Below, piece by piece: positions 15,108 through 24,126 of a stretch of 33,902 nt of DNA. The notes beneath the pieces are model-generated. The model did no database searches, was not told the DNA's origin, and saw only the letters and a program-made list of their open reading frames with translations. Position numbers and translations under genes: made by a program. This DNA comes from Granulicella sp. (GTDB taxonomy: Bacteria; Acidobacteriota; Terriglobia; Terriglobales; Acidobacteriaceae): NCBI GenBank assembly GCA_027335345.1, contig DAHWOF010000187.1, positions 1 to 33,902 of the forward strand. The letters are read 5' to 3'. Each line of letters opens with the position of its first letter. Position 1 is the stretch's first letter.

Positions 15108-17654
15108 TCAACTGGCGAGAACTCGGATGCTCTGCATCGTTCGCAGCTCATTCGCCTCGAAGCGTATGGCATTCCGCATCAGACTCCCGGCCGATGCATG
15201 CTCCAGTGGCCTCCCATCTGGCGGATGCACGTGGATGAGGAGGGTTCCCGTAAACGCCCGCTCGAAGTCAACCTGAATCTCCCACTCGCGTTCGCTACGC
15301 GCCACCGTCGACCAGCTCACATGTCCGAATCGGGTTGGACATCTTTCCACGCGAATGCGCTCGCCCACGGCGAACCAATGTTTGGGCGCAGCCTTCTGCA
15401 GATGGCACACATCTGCATGGTTCTCCTCGTAGCAAAGCAGCCACCGCAATCCCAGCGTTGGCTGCAGCACACTGTTTACTACGGCCGACCATCCATACCG
15501 GCTGCCCTGGCCGGGCGCGCCACCGGGAATCCACGCGTCTTCCGGAGCGTAGCGGTTTCCGGAGTCTGCCGCAAAGCATACCAGCGCATAGAGCGCCAGC
15601 AGAAATGGCCGATAATCCTGCTGCCGGATGTGTACCGCCAGCGTGCCGTGCTCCATGAAGTTGGAGACGCGCTGTTCCGCTCCGTCCGTACCGAGTTCCA
15701 TAAGCTGCATCTCGGCAAGCTGGCGATGCCGAAGATGGCCGGCGTCCAGCGCCTCGTCACCCCAGTCGGCGGTGAAAAAATCCATCATGAAGCGGTGGTT
15801 CTCGTAACTCTCCAACTGCTTCGGATCGTGATGCGTGTCTTCTGGAGTAAATGGCGTGATGCCGGTCGCCTTCATCTCCGGCGAACAATGTTCCAGGGTC
15901 ATTGCCAGCGACCGCTGAATCAGAGTCCGCATCTCGGCAGCCACGCCAGCGTAGTGATCGCCCAGCGCCTGCCATTCACGGTTGCCCTGTTCCATCCCGG
16001 CGCGATGCAGACAGCGCGCATGCTCTGCCAGGCCTCGCCAGGTCCATGTCGCGTTCTGGAAATAATATGGATGCGACTGAGGAAAATCGTTCTGTGGATC
16101 GCCAAGATCAGCCTCCGGCGAGCCCCAGATCAACCCTCGATGCGGATCGCCTTCGGGAAACTGTTCTTTGCTGTACTCATAGCGTGCCAGAACATACCCC
16201 AGCATCTTCTCCAGAACCGGCAGCCGCGCGGCAAAGGCTGCCGCATCGCCGGTGTAGTCGTAGGCTCTTGCGGAGTTGGCAAGGATCACGCCGGTATTGA
16301 GCGGCGCCTCCACTTGATCCTGTGTGTTATAAAGAAAGTTTCCGTCGGGCAGAATGTAGTGATCCAGGTAGTACTGAAAGTATGGATCGGACTCTGCAGT
16401 CAGATTCCAGAGTTGCTGCGCCCAGATGAACTCATAGTGCGCTACAGGAAACAGCGCATGGCTCCGCTCCGGAATCTTGGTGTACGCTCCTTCTCCTACT
16501 TGATACGACGGCCGCAGTCCGCGGTAGCTCACCCGAGAAAGCGTTATTCCTGCACGCGCGGCATCCAACAACCACGGATCGGGAATCTCCACGGGCATCG
16601 CCGTCTCGTAAAGATCATGCCAGCGGTTCCAGATCCCCGCCAGTGCGGCGTAGAACTCCTGTGGCGAACATTGGAAATAGCGATCTTCTTCGTGCGAAAC
16701 TTCCGGATGCTCGTGGTCGCTCCCGTCAAGCGCTGTAGATCGCACGCGTCCTAGCACTCTGCCATCCTCGCCCGGCGTCACCAGAACAATGCACTCGTAC
16801 CCAGCCCTGTGCTGCGGGTTCCATACAGCAACATCGGCTACCGGGAGAAACCCTCCCAGCAACGTCCGCTTGCTGTACCCCGGCAGATACTCGAACACCA
16901 GTCCGCCTTCCGTCGCCAGATACTCCCGCGGATCAAAGAGAGCTCCGCTGATATCCGGATCCCATAGCTGTTCGTCCTCGGTGTTCCGTTGCCGGCTCAC
17001 CCCTCGTGCGTCCAAAAACACGGACTTCAGCGGACCATCCTCCTCGTTTCCTGCCAGCGCCCAGCCAATGAACTCCGGGCCGAGGGCGGCAACATTCTCA
17101 TAGCACGGGTCCTCGTCGGAGTTCAGAATGTACTTGCCCGCAACGTCGGGCCCCGGCGCATAGTGCAGCACCCGCTTTAGCTGCACGTCCTCCGGCGCCG
17201 CAATCTGCCGCGGCCGGATGCTGGCCAACTGGCCCACGGCCTTAGGGATGCGGGCAATCACGCCGCCATCCCTAGTCACGTAGGCAATCATGCCGCGATG
17301 CGTGACATGCTTCTCGAAGATCGCCGTGTCTGCGCCGTTGAAATGGGCAACGGCAACCAGCTTCCACCCATCCTCGGACTCGCCTACCTTGATCTCGCGA
17401 CCCAAGCTGGCCAGCACCACGCGATTCGACGACAGCTCCGCCACGAGCGGAGGGTTGGCAAGCGCCTCCTTTTCTCCAGGGAGAAACAAGCTGTATTCGT
17501 TGTCGATTCGTCCGGGCCGGTAGCTTCCGCGGTTTGCAGACTGGCCCACAAGGGCGCGCGCCATCGGAGTCAAGCGTGCAAACTCCACCGCTCCCGCAAG
17601 GGCTACACCCTGCAGAAAGGCGCGGCGATCGATCTCCCCTCTTTGCTTCCGCAT
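15108..17654 (-). CDS. Tat-exported six-hairpin glycosidase-like protein
   Basis: This 848-aa protein has a good Tat signal (DRRAFLQGVALAGAVEFARL) in its first 40 residues. An N-terminal beta-rich part of about 350 residues is followed by a helical repeat region with aromatic motifs (YEFIWAQQLWNL, GLIWGSPEADLGDP, YYFQNATWTWRGLAEHA) typical of (alpha/alpha)6-barrel glycosidases such as the GH63/GH78-like groups. I cannot assign a GH family or substrate. The start at 17654 is chosen for the signal peptide and upstream GGAAGGAAG. It is the last gene of the minus-strand unit after the TPR protein and TonB receptor, which suggests carbohydrate processing. Confidence 0.75.
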   Translation of the reverse strand: MRKQRGEIDRRAFLQGVALAGAVEFARLTPMARALVGQSANRGSYRPGRIDNEYSLFLPGEKEALANPPLVAELSSNRVVLASLGREIKVGESEDGWKLVAVAHFNGADTAIFEKHVTHRGMIAYVTRDGGVIARIPKAVGQLASIRPRQIAAPEDVQLKRVLHYAPGPDVAGKYILNSDEDPCYENVAALGPEFIGWALAGNEEDGPLKSVFLDARGVSRQRNTEDEQLWDPDISGALFDPREYLATEGGLVFEYLPGYSKRTLLGGFLPVADVAVWNPQHRAGYECIVLVTPGEDGRVLGRVRSTALDGSDHEHPEVSHEEDRYFQCSPQEFYAALAGIWNRWHDLYETAMPVEIPDPWLLDAARAGITLSRVSYRGLRPSYQVGEGAYTKIPERSHALFPVAHYEFIWAQQLWNLTAESDPYFQYYLDHYILPDGNFLYNTQDQVEAPLNTGVILANSARAYDYTGDAAAFAARLPVLEKMLGYVLARYEYSKEQFPEGDPHRGLIWGSPEADLGDPQNDFPQSHPYYFQNATWTWRGLAEHARCLHRAGMEQGNREWQALGDHYAGVAAEMRTLIQRSLAMTLEHCSPEMKATGITPFTPEDTHHDPKQLESYENHRFMMDFFTADWGDEALDAGHLRHRQLAEMQLMELGTDGAEQRVSNFMEHGTLAVHIRQQDYRPFLLALYALVCFAADSGNRYAPEDAWIPGGAPGQGSRYGWSAVVNSVLQPTLGLRWLLCYEENHADVCHLQKAAPKHWFAVGERIRVERCPTRFGHVSWSTVARSEREWEIQVDFERAFTGTLLIHVHPPDGRPLEHASAGSLMRNAIRFEANELRTMQSIRVLAS

Positions 17655-17741
17655 CGGCTCTCTTCCTTCCTTGTTTGTATGCGCTGCCCGCAGGTCCGGC
17701 ATCAACACCTCCAGCTCGGGTCAGCTCTCGCGACTGCGCTT

Positions 17742-19313
17742 TCAAGGTCCCGAGGCTCTCGCCGCTACGCCAGCCGACCCCTGCTCATACAAGCGGTATA
17801 CCGGCTTGGACCTCCTACCGGCCTTCGCTTCTGAACGCAATTCCAGCAGCTCCTGAACCAAGGCGCTCGCTTGCCGGTTATGGCCTAGATGACGCTGCGC
17901 CAGCATCAAGTGATATACCGCTTGCTCGTCCTTGGGATCGATTGCAATCGCCGCCTTGCTCTGCCTTATGGATGCTTGGATATTGCCCTCTTCGAAATAC
18001 GCTCCGCTTAATAGATCCCTTGCAGCTACCAACTTCGGATCCAGTTCTACTGCCGTCGTCGCAGCATGCATCTCCTCCAGCTGCTCTGCGCTACCTTTCG
18101 GTGCACCTTCGCTTGAGAGGGCTTCCGCGAGCAAGTACCAGCCATACGCCTCTTGCGGATGTGCTTTCACTGCAGCTCGAAACCTGGACAACGCCGCAGC
18201 GGAATTATGCTCCTGAGATTCGACAAGACCCTGCGAATCTCGAAGAAACTCCAGCCGCGGATCCAGTTTGGCCGCCTTATCGAAGTCCCCCGCTGCTTGT
18301 GCAAACTTGCCTATCTGCGCCAGTAAAATTCCGCGAACCAGGTAAAGCCGTGGCTGATCCGGCATCTGGCCAATCCCCTCATTTAGGATATCCACCCCTA
18401 CCTGAGGCGACGCATGATCAAATGACAGCGAGGCAAATTGCATATAAGCATCCAAATCTTCTGGATTCGCAAGGAGTGCGCTCCTGAGATCCGTCACGGC
18501 TCGCTCAGTGTCGCCTTTGGCCTCCTCAATCTTCGCGGCGAGTACTAAAGCGTTCGCGTGTGTGGAGGATCCTACGACTAAGGGGCTGAGCGTGAGGAGC
18601 GCCTCGTCTAGATCGTGCGCATCAAACTCCGCCAGGGCTAGGTTATATTGCGCAAAGCTGGCCTCAGGAGCCAGAGTCAACGCTTCGCGAAGGACACGAA
18701 CTGCCTCCTTGGGCCTATCCACCGAAGCCAGGCACACCCCGTCGTCGGTCAGGGCCTCTGGGTCATGGTCTATAACCACTTCTGCTTTATGAAAATGATC
18801 CACAGCTCTGGAGCAGTTCCCATATCTACTGTCTAGAATCCCTAGCAGCATGTGGGCGTTCGGATCGCCAGGTCGCTGCGATAGGACCTGCCTAAGCACC
18901 GGCCGCGCATCGCGGCCCATCTGGAACTCTGTCTGCGCTGCCCCTTCCTCAGCGGCCAGATAACCAGGCCGCAACCTTAAGGCATGCTGATAGGCAACTA
19001 GCGCCCCCGTCAGGTCGCCATTGCCTCCAGATGCCATCCCCCGCAGCGTCCAGATGCGATAATCTCCCGGACTCACAGCAAGCGCAGACCGGCTCATCGC
19101 TATGGCTTCCGCGAAATCGTGACTGCGCAACGCCTGGAGAATTGGAACTGCGGCGTCCTGCTCTGCCACAACAGGAATTTCTGAACCGCAGAGAATTATG
19201 AGCGACCCGAGAAGAACAACAGCGTAGAAAACGCACCACCTTGGCCAGGAATAGATACAGCGTTGATTTGTCGCCGCAGCTCTGCTTCTAGTCCCTTGCA
19301 AGTGACCCCACAT
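17742..19313 (-). CDS. Membrane-anchored TPR-repeat protein
   Basis: The protein has an N-terminal hydrophobic segment (CVFYAVVLLGSLIILC), then about ten tetratricopeptide-like repeats (for example GALVAYQHALRLRPGYLAAE and RAVTDLRSALLANPEDLDAY) to the end. TPR proteins of this kind are common beside TonB receptors in Acidobacteriota and probably act as periplasmic scaffolds. The start is uncertain. ATG 19313 places the signal segment near the N-terminus. ATG 19421 and GTG 19430 give 36-39 extra residues of unremarkable sequence. A GGAGG farther upstream drives only a 4-codon mini-ORF at 19463. It lies between the TonB receptor and the glycosidase-like gene. Confidence 0.8.
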   Translation of the reverse strand: MWGHLQGTRSRAAATNQRCIYSWPRWCVFYAVVLLGSLIILCGSEIPVVAEQDAAVPILQALRSHDFAEAIAMSRSALAVSPGDYRIWTLRGMASGGNGDLTGALVAYQHALRLRPGYLAAEEGAAQTEFQMGRDARPVLRQVLSQRPGDPNAHMLLGILDSRYGNCSRAVDHFHKAEVVIDHDPEALTDDGVCLASVDRPKEAVRVLREALTLAPEASFAQYNLALAEFDAHDLDEALLTLSPLVVGSSTHANALVLAAKIEEAKGDTERAVTDLRSALLANPEDLDAYMQFASLSFDHASPQVGVDILNEGIGQMPDQPRLYLVRGILLAQIGKFAQAAGDFDKAAKLDPRLEFLRDSQGLVESQEHNSAAALSRFRAAVKAHPQEAYGWYLLAEALSSEGAPKGSAEQLEEMHAATTAVELDPKLVAARDLLSGAYFEEGNIQASIRQSKAAIAIDPKDEQAVYHLMLAQRHLGHNRQASALVQELLELRSEAKAGRRSKPVYRLYEQGSAGVAARASGP

Positions 19314-19481
19314 ATGTACTAGACCTTCGCCTCGCCTATTCCAACACTGTCCAGAGGATGGAGAATTCTGCCTTCGGCCATGGTGCTGCTCCTGAGAGCT
19401 CATCCTTAGTATGTCTCGCATCGAGAGCACCCCGTCACCGTCTCCGGTTCAACGCTCTTGCATGGAACTCACACCTCCGTG

Positions 19482-22400
19482 TTAGAAATTTAGTCGGCCA
19501 CTCACCACTAGATGACGCGGGGGTAGATTGCCCGTGGTCGTCCCGAAAAACGCGCTCGCATCTCCGTAGTTATTGTCAACTCCATCGAGATTTACCCGGT
19601 TGAACAGGTTGAAGGTGTCGAGACGTAATTGAAAGTTGACTGTCCCCGTAATAACTATCGTCTTCTTAATCGTAAAGTCTGTGTCAGCGTATCCGGGATT
19701 GCTGAACCGGTCCAGCTTCTCATTGCCTTCTGTCCCGCTCGCGACGAAAGTCGGCTGGGCGAACTGAGTATGCGAAACGACACCACTATTTAGCACTCCC
19801 GTGTATTCGTAAGCCTTGCGATTTTTCTTCTGAGCATAACTGACAACGTTTGGCACGTTGAAGTTATCGCCATCCGCAGAGTAATTGCCGCTACTTGGCG
19901 AGAATGTGATGTGACCGGCAGCGAGTTCACTCTCGTAGTTAGACTCTGTCACTGTCACCCCAGCCGTATCTATCAATGCCAACGGATTGGTATTGTCCAC
20001 AAAGAATGGGTTGCCAGACTGTAAAACTACAGTGCCCGCCAGGTTGAATCCATCTGTGATGCGTTTCACAAGGCCATTACCGCCGCTAATGCCTGGAACG
20101 TCGTAGCTGAACCCTATAGATACTCTGTTTGGTGCGTTCAAAGCAGACGGGCTGTACCACTGGCTTACGTCATAGCTGGTCCCCTTGGTGGCCACATACC
20201 CTTCGGGGTAGTTACCCCAGTCGTCCATCGCCGAGGAACGAGTATATGAAGCCGTGAGGAATCCGCGCTTCCCTATTTGCCCCTTGATTGCAGCAATGAA
20301 GGCATAATAGTTGGCGCGGGAGCCATTGAACGCATAAGTGATAGCGCCAAAGCTTGAGTTCAGGCGCGTCTGTGCGCCATTCCCCGTCCAGACGCCATTT
20401 GGGTTAAAGGTTGGATGCTCTATGAGATCTCCGGGGAAGATGTTCACGTCTACGCCATAGCTGGTGTTACCCGGATTCTCGCCACCTATCACCAAGTTCC
20501 AGGAATGGGTCCCCGAGTATCCGAAGCTGGCCACGAGATTCTTCGTAAGCTCCCTTTCAACTCCCCCCGACCACGTAATCGTCGGCTGTGACGACATGTT
20601 GACAGCCGTGCCGCCAACGTTAATTTGTGATCCGGCAATTCCTCCTTTGGCGTCAAGCGGGTGACCAACAAAGGCCGGAGCAGGAAATCCAAACGGTGGA
20701 GTGTTCTGCGTCCCGTAGCCAAAGATGGGCGCAGCCGTAGAGCCGTTGTTATAGAAGGTCGGCTCCACATAGCCAGGCGGATTCCCTTTCAATCCGTTTT
20801 CAGCGTTGCCTAGCGTGAATTCGTTATGGAAGAGGCCAATTCCGCCACGCACAACCCACTTGCCATCTCCTCGAGGATCCCATGCTACGCCAGCGCGGGG
20901 ACTGAAGATCCAGTTGATGTCGTGATTGAACACATGTGGCTGTTGAGTCATAACGCCGTTTGCTACTTGTTGTGAGAAATTGCCTCCTGTTCCCAAATGA
21001 AAATTGGCAAGGACTGTCCCTGGGAGCGCAATATACGGATTGCCGAAGTTGTCGTAGCGCATCCCGTAGTTCACAGTCAACCTTCGCGTCACTTTCCATG
21101 TATCCTCCGCAAATGCACCGAAGGTGGTCTCCTTATATCCATAGTTTGCTGGTTCATAGGCGCCAGTAACTGGATTGTACGAAATTCCCGTCTCGGAGTA
21201 TGGGTTGTTGGCAATGAAGTCAATCATGTTTGTGAAGAACAGGTTGGGCTGATCGTACGCACCAGCAAAAAGGGCTATATCATCGCTGCGCCATGCCTCG
21301 AAGCCGGCCTTGACACTATGAGAACCTGCTACATGAGTAAGCACATCCCTCCAATGATAGCTATGCTGGATGAAATTGCCATCCGCGAAGCCGTCGCCCC
21401 ATCCAGTGCCTAATTGGAAGACGCTAACAATCGGCACGGTGAACAGACCTGTCTGCGGTGTGATTCCTTGGACACGATTGTACCCGAACATTCCCTCGTT
21501 TAGAGTGTCTGGAGAAAACATGTGGGTTTCATTTGCCTGTATCGAGAATTCGTAGTAATTATCTGTTTCGTTAAAGGCTGGGCGCAAAGACGGTCCGCCC
21601 TCGTTAATCGTGTTACGGAAGAATTGGCCGTAAAGACGATCGTTCTTCCAATATTTATCTACACGGATGTTGTACTGCTCGGCGTTCTCGTAGCTCGACG
21701 AGTTGAAGTTTCCAGAATCAAACACCGGGGTCGAACATGGTATTGTCACCCCATCGTATGCTGTCACGTTTCCGGTCCCATTAGCGCATGCTTGCTGCTG
21801 GGCTGGCGTAGCAAGCGTGTTGCTCCACAGGTCGCCCGCTGTAGAGGCAAGCTTTACGTTGACCACCTGTGCCACGGGGTACTTGGCCATTAGTTGAACT
21901 TCCGGGCTGTTCGGCTCTGCAGCTTCGGCAAATTTGGTAAATGCCGGGTCTTCGAAACCAACAAGGGCTGTGCCATTCGAAGTCAGGGAGAGGTACGGCT
22001 CGTACCCGACGAAAAAGAAGAGCTGTTTATGAGGAATGATCGGACCACCCACTGCGAAAGACATGTTGTCGCTGTGAAACGGGCTCAGCGGGATGGGCTG
22101 TGGAACCCCGAATTCACCGCGCGCCGTCAGGCCCTGGTAGGTGTAATAGTCGCTCGCCAACCCGTGGAAGGCATTCGCTCCCGATTTGGTTGTCATCACC
22201 GTCTGAATTGATCCAGCACGGCCGTAGTCCACTGTGTAGGTATTTGTCTGGACGCTAATTTCTTGAACCACATCAGCATTCGGCGTCAGGTTGAGGACTC
22301 CTGGTCGGATGGTGCTCGTCACATCCAATCCGTCGACGATGTACATATTGCCATTCTGGCCCTGCCCGTTTGCACTTATGTCGACATAGTTCTCGGTGTT

Positions 22401-22913
22401 GAAGTTCAACGCACCGCCCGACCCAGTTCCAGTTACTCCCGGCACGATATCCAGCTCCGATGTGGGGTTACGGCCGTTCATTGGTAGGTCCTCAAGCGCT
22501 GTCGCCCCGAGGGTCTCTTGAAAGCGGCTATCGGAGGTATCGAGGAGGGGAGCCTGTGACGTCACAGTCACTGTCGAAGCCACTTTTCCAACAGCCAGCG
22601 TCAGCGAAATGTTGCGCACCTGGTAAGTCGTTAGTTTGAAAGAGACCTGTGCTTGGGAGAATCCCTGGGCGGTAGCAGATACCGTATAGTTGCCAGGTGC
22701 AAGGCTATCAATATGGTAGATGCCTTCGCCATTGCTCGTTGTCTTCTGGGTCACGCCTGTATCCACCATCACCAGCGTAATCGAAGCGCCCGGGATTGCC
22801 GCGCCCTTGGTGTCTTGCACGGACCCTTGGAGACTACCATTGAACTGAGCGTAGCACGCTGTTGAAACCATGATTTGCAGCATCATGAAAACTCGTATGG
22901 CTCTTGTTCTCAT
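19482..22913 (-). CDS. TonB-dependent outer-membrane receptor with carboxypeptidase-regulatory-like domain
   Basis: This 1143-aa protein has a signal peptide (to about ACYA, residue 22), a CarboxypepD_reg-like beta-sandwich (FNGSLQGSVQDTKGAAIPGA to about residue 110), a plug domain (DLPMNGRNPTSELDIVPGV onward) and a long beta-barrel ending in a terminal Phe (VVSGRLNF). This is the Oar-like receptor type abundant in Acidobacteriota, thought to import oligomers. GAGG lies 7 nt before the ATG. By eye the gene is less GC-rich than the dsr genes. It heads a minus-strand unit with the TPR and glycosidase-like genes and is divergent from the sensory genes at 23116. Confidence 0.92.
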   Translation of the reverse strand: MRTRAIRVFMMLQIMVSTACYAQFNGSLQGSVQDTKGAAIPGASITLVMVDTGVTQKTTSNGEGIYHIDSLAPGNYTVSATAQGFSQAQVSFKLTTYQVRNISLTLAVGKVASTVTVTSQAPLLDTSDSRFQETLGATALEDLPMNGRNPTSELDIVPGVTGTGSGGALNFNTENYVDISANGQGQNGNMYIVDGLDVTSTIRPGVLNLTPNADVVQEISVQTNTYTVDYGRAGSIQTVMTTKSGANAFHGLASDYYTYQGLTARGEFGVPQPIPLSPFHSDNMSFAVGGPIIPHKQLFFFVGYEPYLSLTSNGTALVGFEDPAFTKFAEAAEPNSPEVQLMAKYPVAQVVNVKLASTAGDLWSNTLATPAQQQACANGTGNVTAYDGVTIPCSTPVFDSGNFNSSSYENAEQYNIRVDKYWKNDRLYGQFFRNTINEGGPSLRPAFNETDNYYEFSIQANETHMFSPDTLNEGMFGYNRVQGITPQTGLFTVPIVSVFQLGTGWGDGFADGNFIQHSYHWRDVLTHVAGSHSVKAGFEAWRSDDIALFAGAYDQPNLFFTNMIDFIANNPYSETGISYNPVTGAYEPANYGYKETTFGAFAEDTWKVTRRLTVNYGMRYDNFGNPYIALPGTVLANFHLGTGGNFSQQVANGVMTQQPHVFNHDINWIFSPRAGVAWDPRGDGKWVVRGGIGLFHNEFTLGNAENGLKGNPPGYVEPTFYNNGSTAAPIFGYGTQNTPPFGFPAPAFVGHPLDAKGGIAGSQINVGGTAVNMSSQPTITWSGGVERELTKNLVASFGYSGTHSWNLVIGGENPGNTSYGVDVNIFPGDLIEHPTFNPNGVWTGNGAQTRLNSSFGAITYAFNGSRANYYAFIAAIKGQIGKRGFLTASYTRSSAMDDWGNYPEGYVATKGTSYDVSQWYSPSALNAPNRVSIGFSYDVPGISGGNGLVKRITDGFNLAGTVVLQSGNPFFVDNTNPLALIDTAGVTVTESNYESELAAGHITFSPSSGNYSADGDNFNVPNVVSYAQKKNRKAYEYTGVLNSGVVSHTQFAQPTFVASGTEGNEKLDRFSNPGYADTDFTIKKTIVITGTVNFQLRLDTFNLFNRVNLDGVDNNYGDASAFFGTTTGNLPPRHLVVSGRLNF

Positions 22914-23024
22914 CTCTCAGCCTCTTCAGGAAATTGAACTGGCAAGTCTGAAACCGATTGCACGCGGTTACAAGGCTAACCTTGAGGGAGGACGTTCGCA
23001 TGAGTCGTTGGTGCTAAGTCCGGG

Positions 23025-23040
23025 TAGTTCATGTGAACTA
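23025..23040. promoter_or_regulatory. 16-bp near-palindrome in the divergent promoter region
   Basis: TAGTTCA (23025-23031), two central bases, TGAACTA (23034-23040): perfect 7-bp half-sites. It lies about 112 nt upstream of the TonB receptor start and about 76 nt upstream of the binding-protein start. It is a candidate operator, possibly for the NarL-type regulator encoded at 26299. Confidence 0.45.
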
Positions 23041-23057
23041 TGATCGAGCAGTAAGCG

Positions 23058-23087
23058 TTGACAAGCATCTCTTGCTGAGCGTACACA
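23058..23087 (+). promoter_or_regulatory. Candidate sigma-70 promoter for the sensory genes
   Basis: TTGACA (23058-23063) is a perfect -35, with TACACA (23082-23087, 18-nt spacing) as a weak -10. It lies 29 nt before the ATG at 23116 and 18 nt after the near-palindrome. Confidence 0.35.
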
Positions 23088-23115
23088 CCGTTGCGTGGGG
23101 GTTTGTAGCATTGGA

Positions 23116-24126
23116 ATGGGGTTAGGCGGTGAGAGTGTGTGCATTTGGCGGGCTGGGACTTCGGCGTTTGTAGCATGTCTTGCGCTCGGAGCAGTTTGCG
23201 CCTCCGGTTGCCACTCACCTGAGACCATCGCCGTGGTCCCGCAGACCGAGGGAACGCTGCGTTGGGAAGCTGCTCACGTGGGTGCTGAGGAGGCGGTTCA
23301 AGGAACCGGGGCATTCATCTATTGGAATGCGCCGATGCGTGACGGTGATGTCGAGGCGCAGATTGCCGTAGTCGACCGGATCGCTTCCGGAAACTATAAA
23401 GGGCTGGTCCTAGCACCCGATCAGGCGCTTGCCCTTGTGACGCCGGTGCGTCGCGCGGTCGCCAGGGGCATTCCCGTGGTGATCATCGCTTCTCCGCTCG
23501 ACGTGCCTCCGGGCGGTAATCTCTTCTATGTAGTGAATGACGACGCAGTCGGCGGCCGGATCGCAGCAGAGCGTGTTGCCGAGGCACTCCATGGCTCTGG
23601 ATCTGTCGCCATCCTGGGAGTTGATCCTGATTTTGCCGGCATCCTTGAAAGAGTCCGAATATTCGAGAGCGTTCTCGCAGCGCGGTATCCCCACATCTCA
23701 GTGATTGAAAAGCGCCTCGGCTCGCCCAACGCTGCGCATGAGCAGCAGGTTGCACAGGAGACCATCGACGAACACCCCCACCTTGACATGATCGTTGCCA
23801 TGAACGGCTCGAGCATAGATGGCGCACTCTCCGCATTGAGTTCCGAGCCATCCAGCCGGCATATTCTGCTCGTCGGATTTGACACGGATAATCCAGCTAA
23901 TATCGACAATCCCCACGTCGTTTGCATCATCCAAGAAGATACGCGGTCCATGGGCCGTGACGCGGTGCGCGCCATTTTGGACAAACTTGACGGAAGACCG
24001 GTTCAACCGCAGACATTGATCCCGCCGGTGGTGATTACTCGCAGCAACCTGAACTCCGCTCAAGTAGTACGGATGTGGTCGCAGGACTGGACCCTGGGAC
24101 GCATGCAATGGAGCAGACTCCCATGA
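23116..24126 (+). CDS. Lipoprotein-type periplasmic sugar-binding protein
   Basis: This 336-aa protein of the type-1 periplasmic binding protein family (ribose-binding/LacI-like) shows family-like segments: GLVLAPDQALALVTPVRRAV, GIPVVIIASPLD, a hinge-type VVNDDAVGGRIAAERV, and ILLVGFDTDN near the C-terminal lobe. The N-terminus is a signal peptide ending in CASGC, an approximate lipobox. No ABC permease or ATPase is nearby, and the stop overlaps the start of a histidine kinase (ATGA), so a sensory role is more likely than transport. The start is uncertain among GTG 23095, ATG 23116 and GTG 23137. Confidence 0.8.
   Translation: MGLGGESVCIWRAGTSAFVACLALGAVCASGCHSPETIAVVPQTEGTLRWEAAHVGAEEAVQGTGAFIYWNAPMRDGDVEAQIAVVDRIASGNYKGLVLAPDQALALVTPVRRAVARGIPVVIIASPLDVPPGGNLFYVVNDDAVGGRIAAERVAEALHGSGSVAILGVDPDFAGILERVRIFESVLAARYPHISVIEKRLGSPNAAHEQQVAQETIDEHPHLDMIVAMNGSSIDGALSALSSEPSSRHILLVGFDTDNPANIDNPHVVCIIQEDTRSMGRDAVRAILDKLDGRPVQPQTLIPPVVITRSNLNSAQVVRMWSQDWTLGRMQWSRLP

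Noticed and set aside
15009-16754. 581-aa open frame on the plus strand
   Set aside because: It is antisense to the glycosidase-like gene. Its composition is that of a shadow frame and it has no ribosome-binding site or domain.
17534-18487. 317-aa open frame on the plus strand
   Set aside because: It is antisense to the signal region of the glycosidase-like gene and the TPR gene. The Pro/Ser/Leu-rich translation has no domain.
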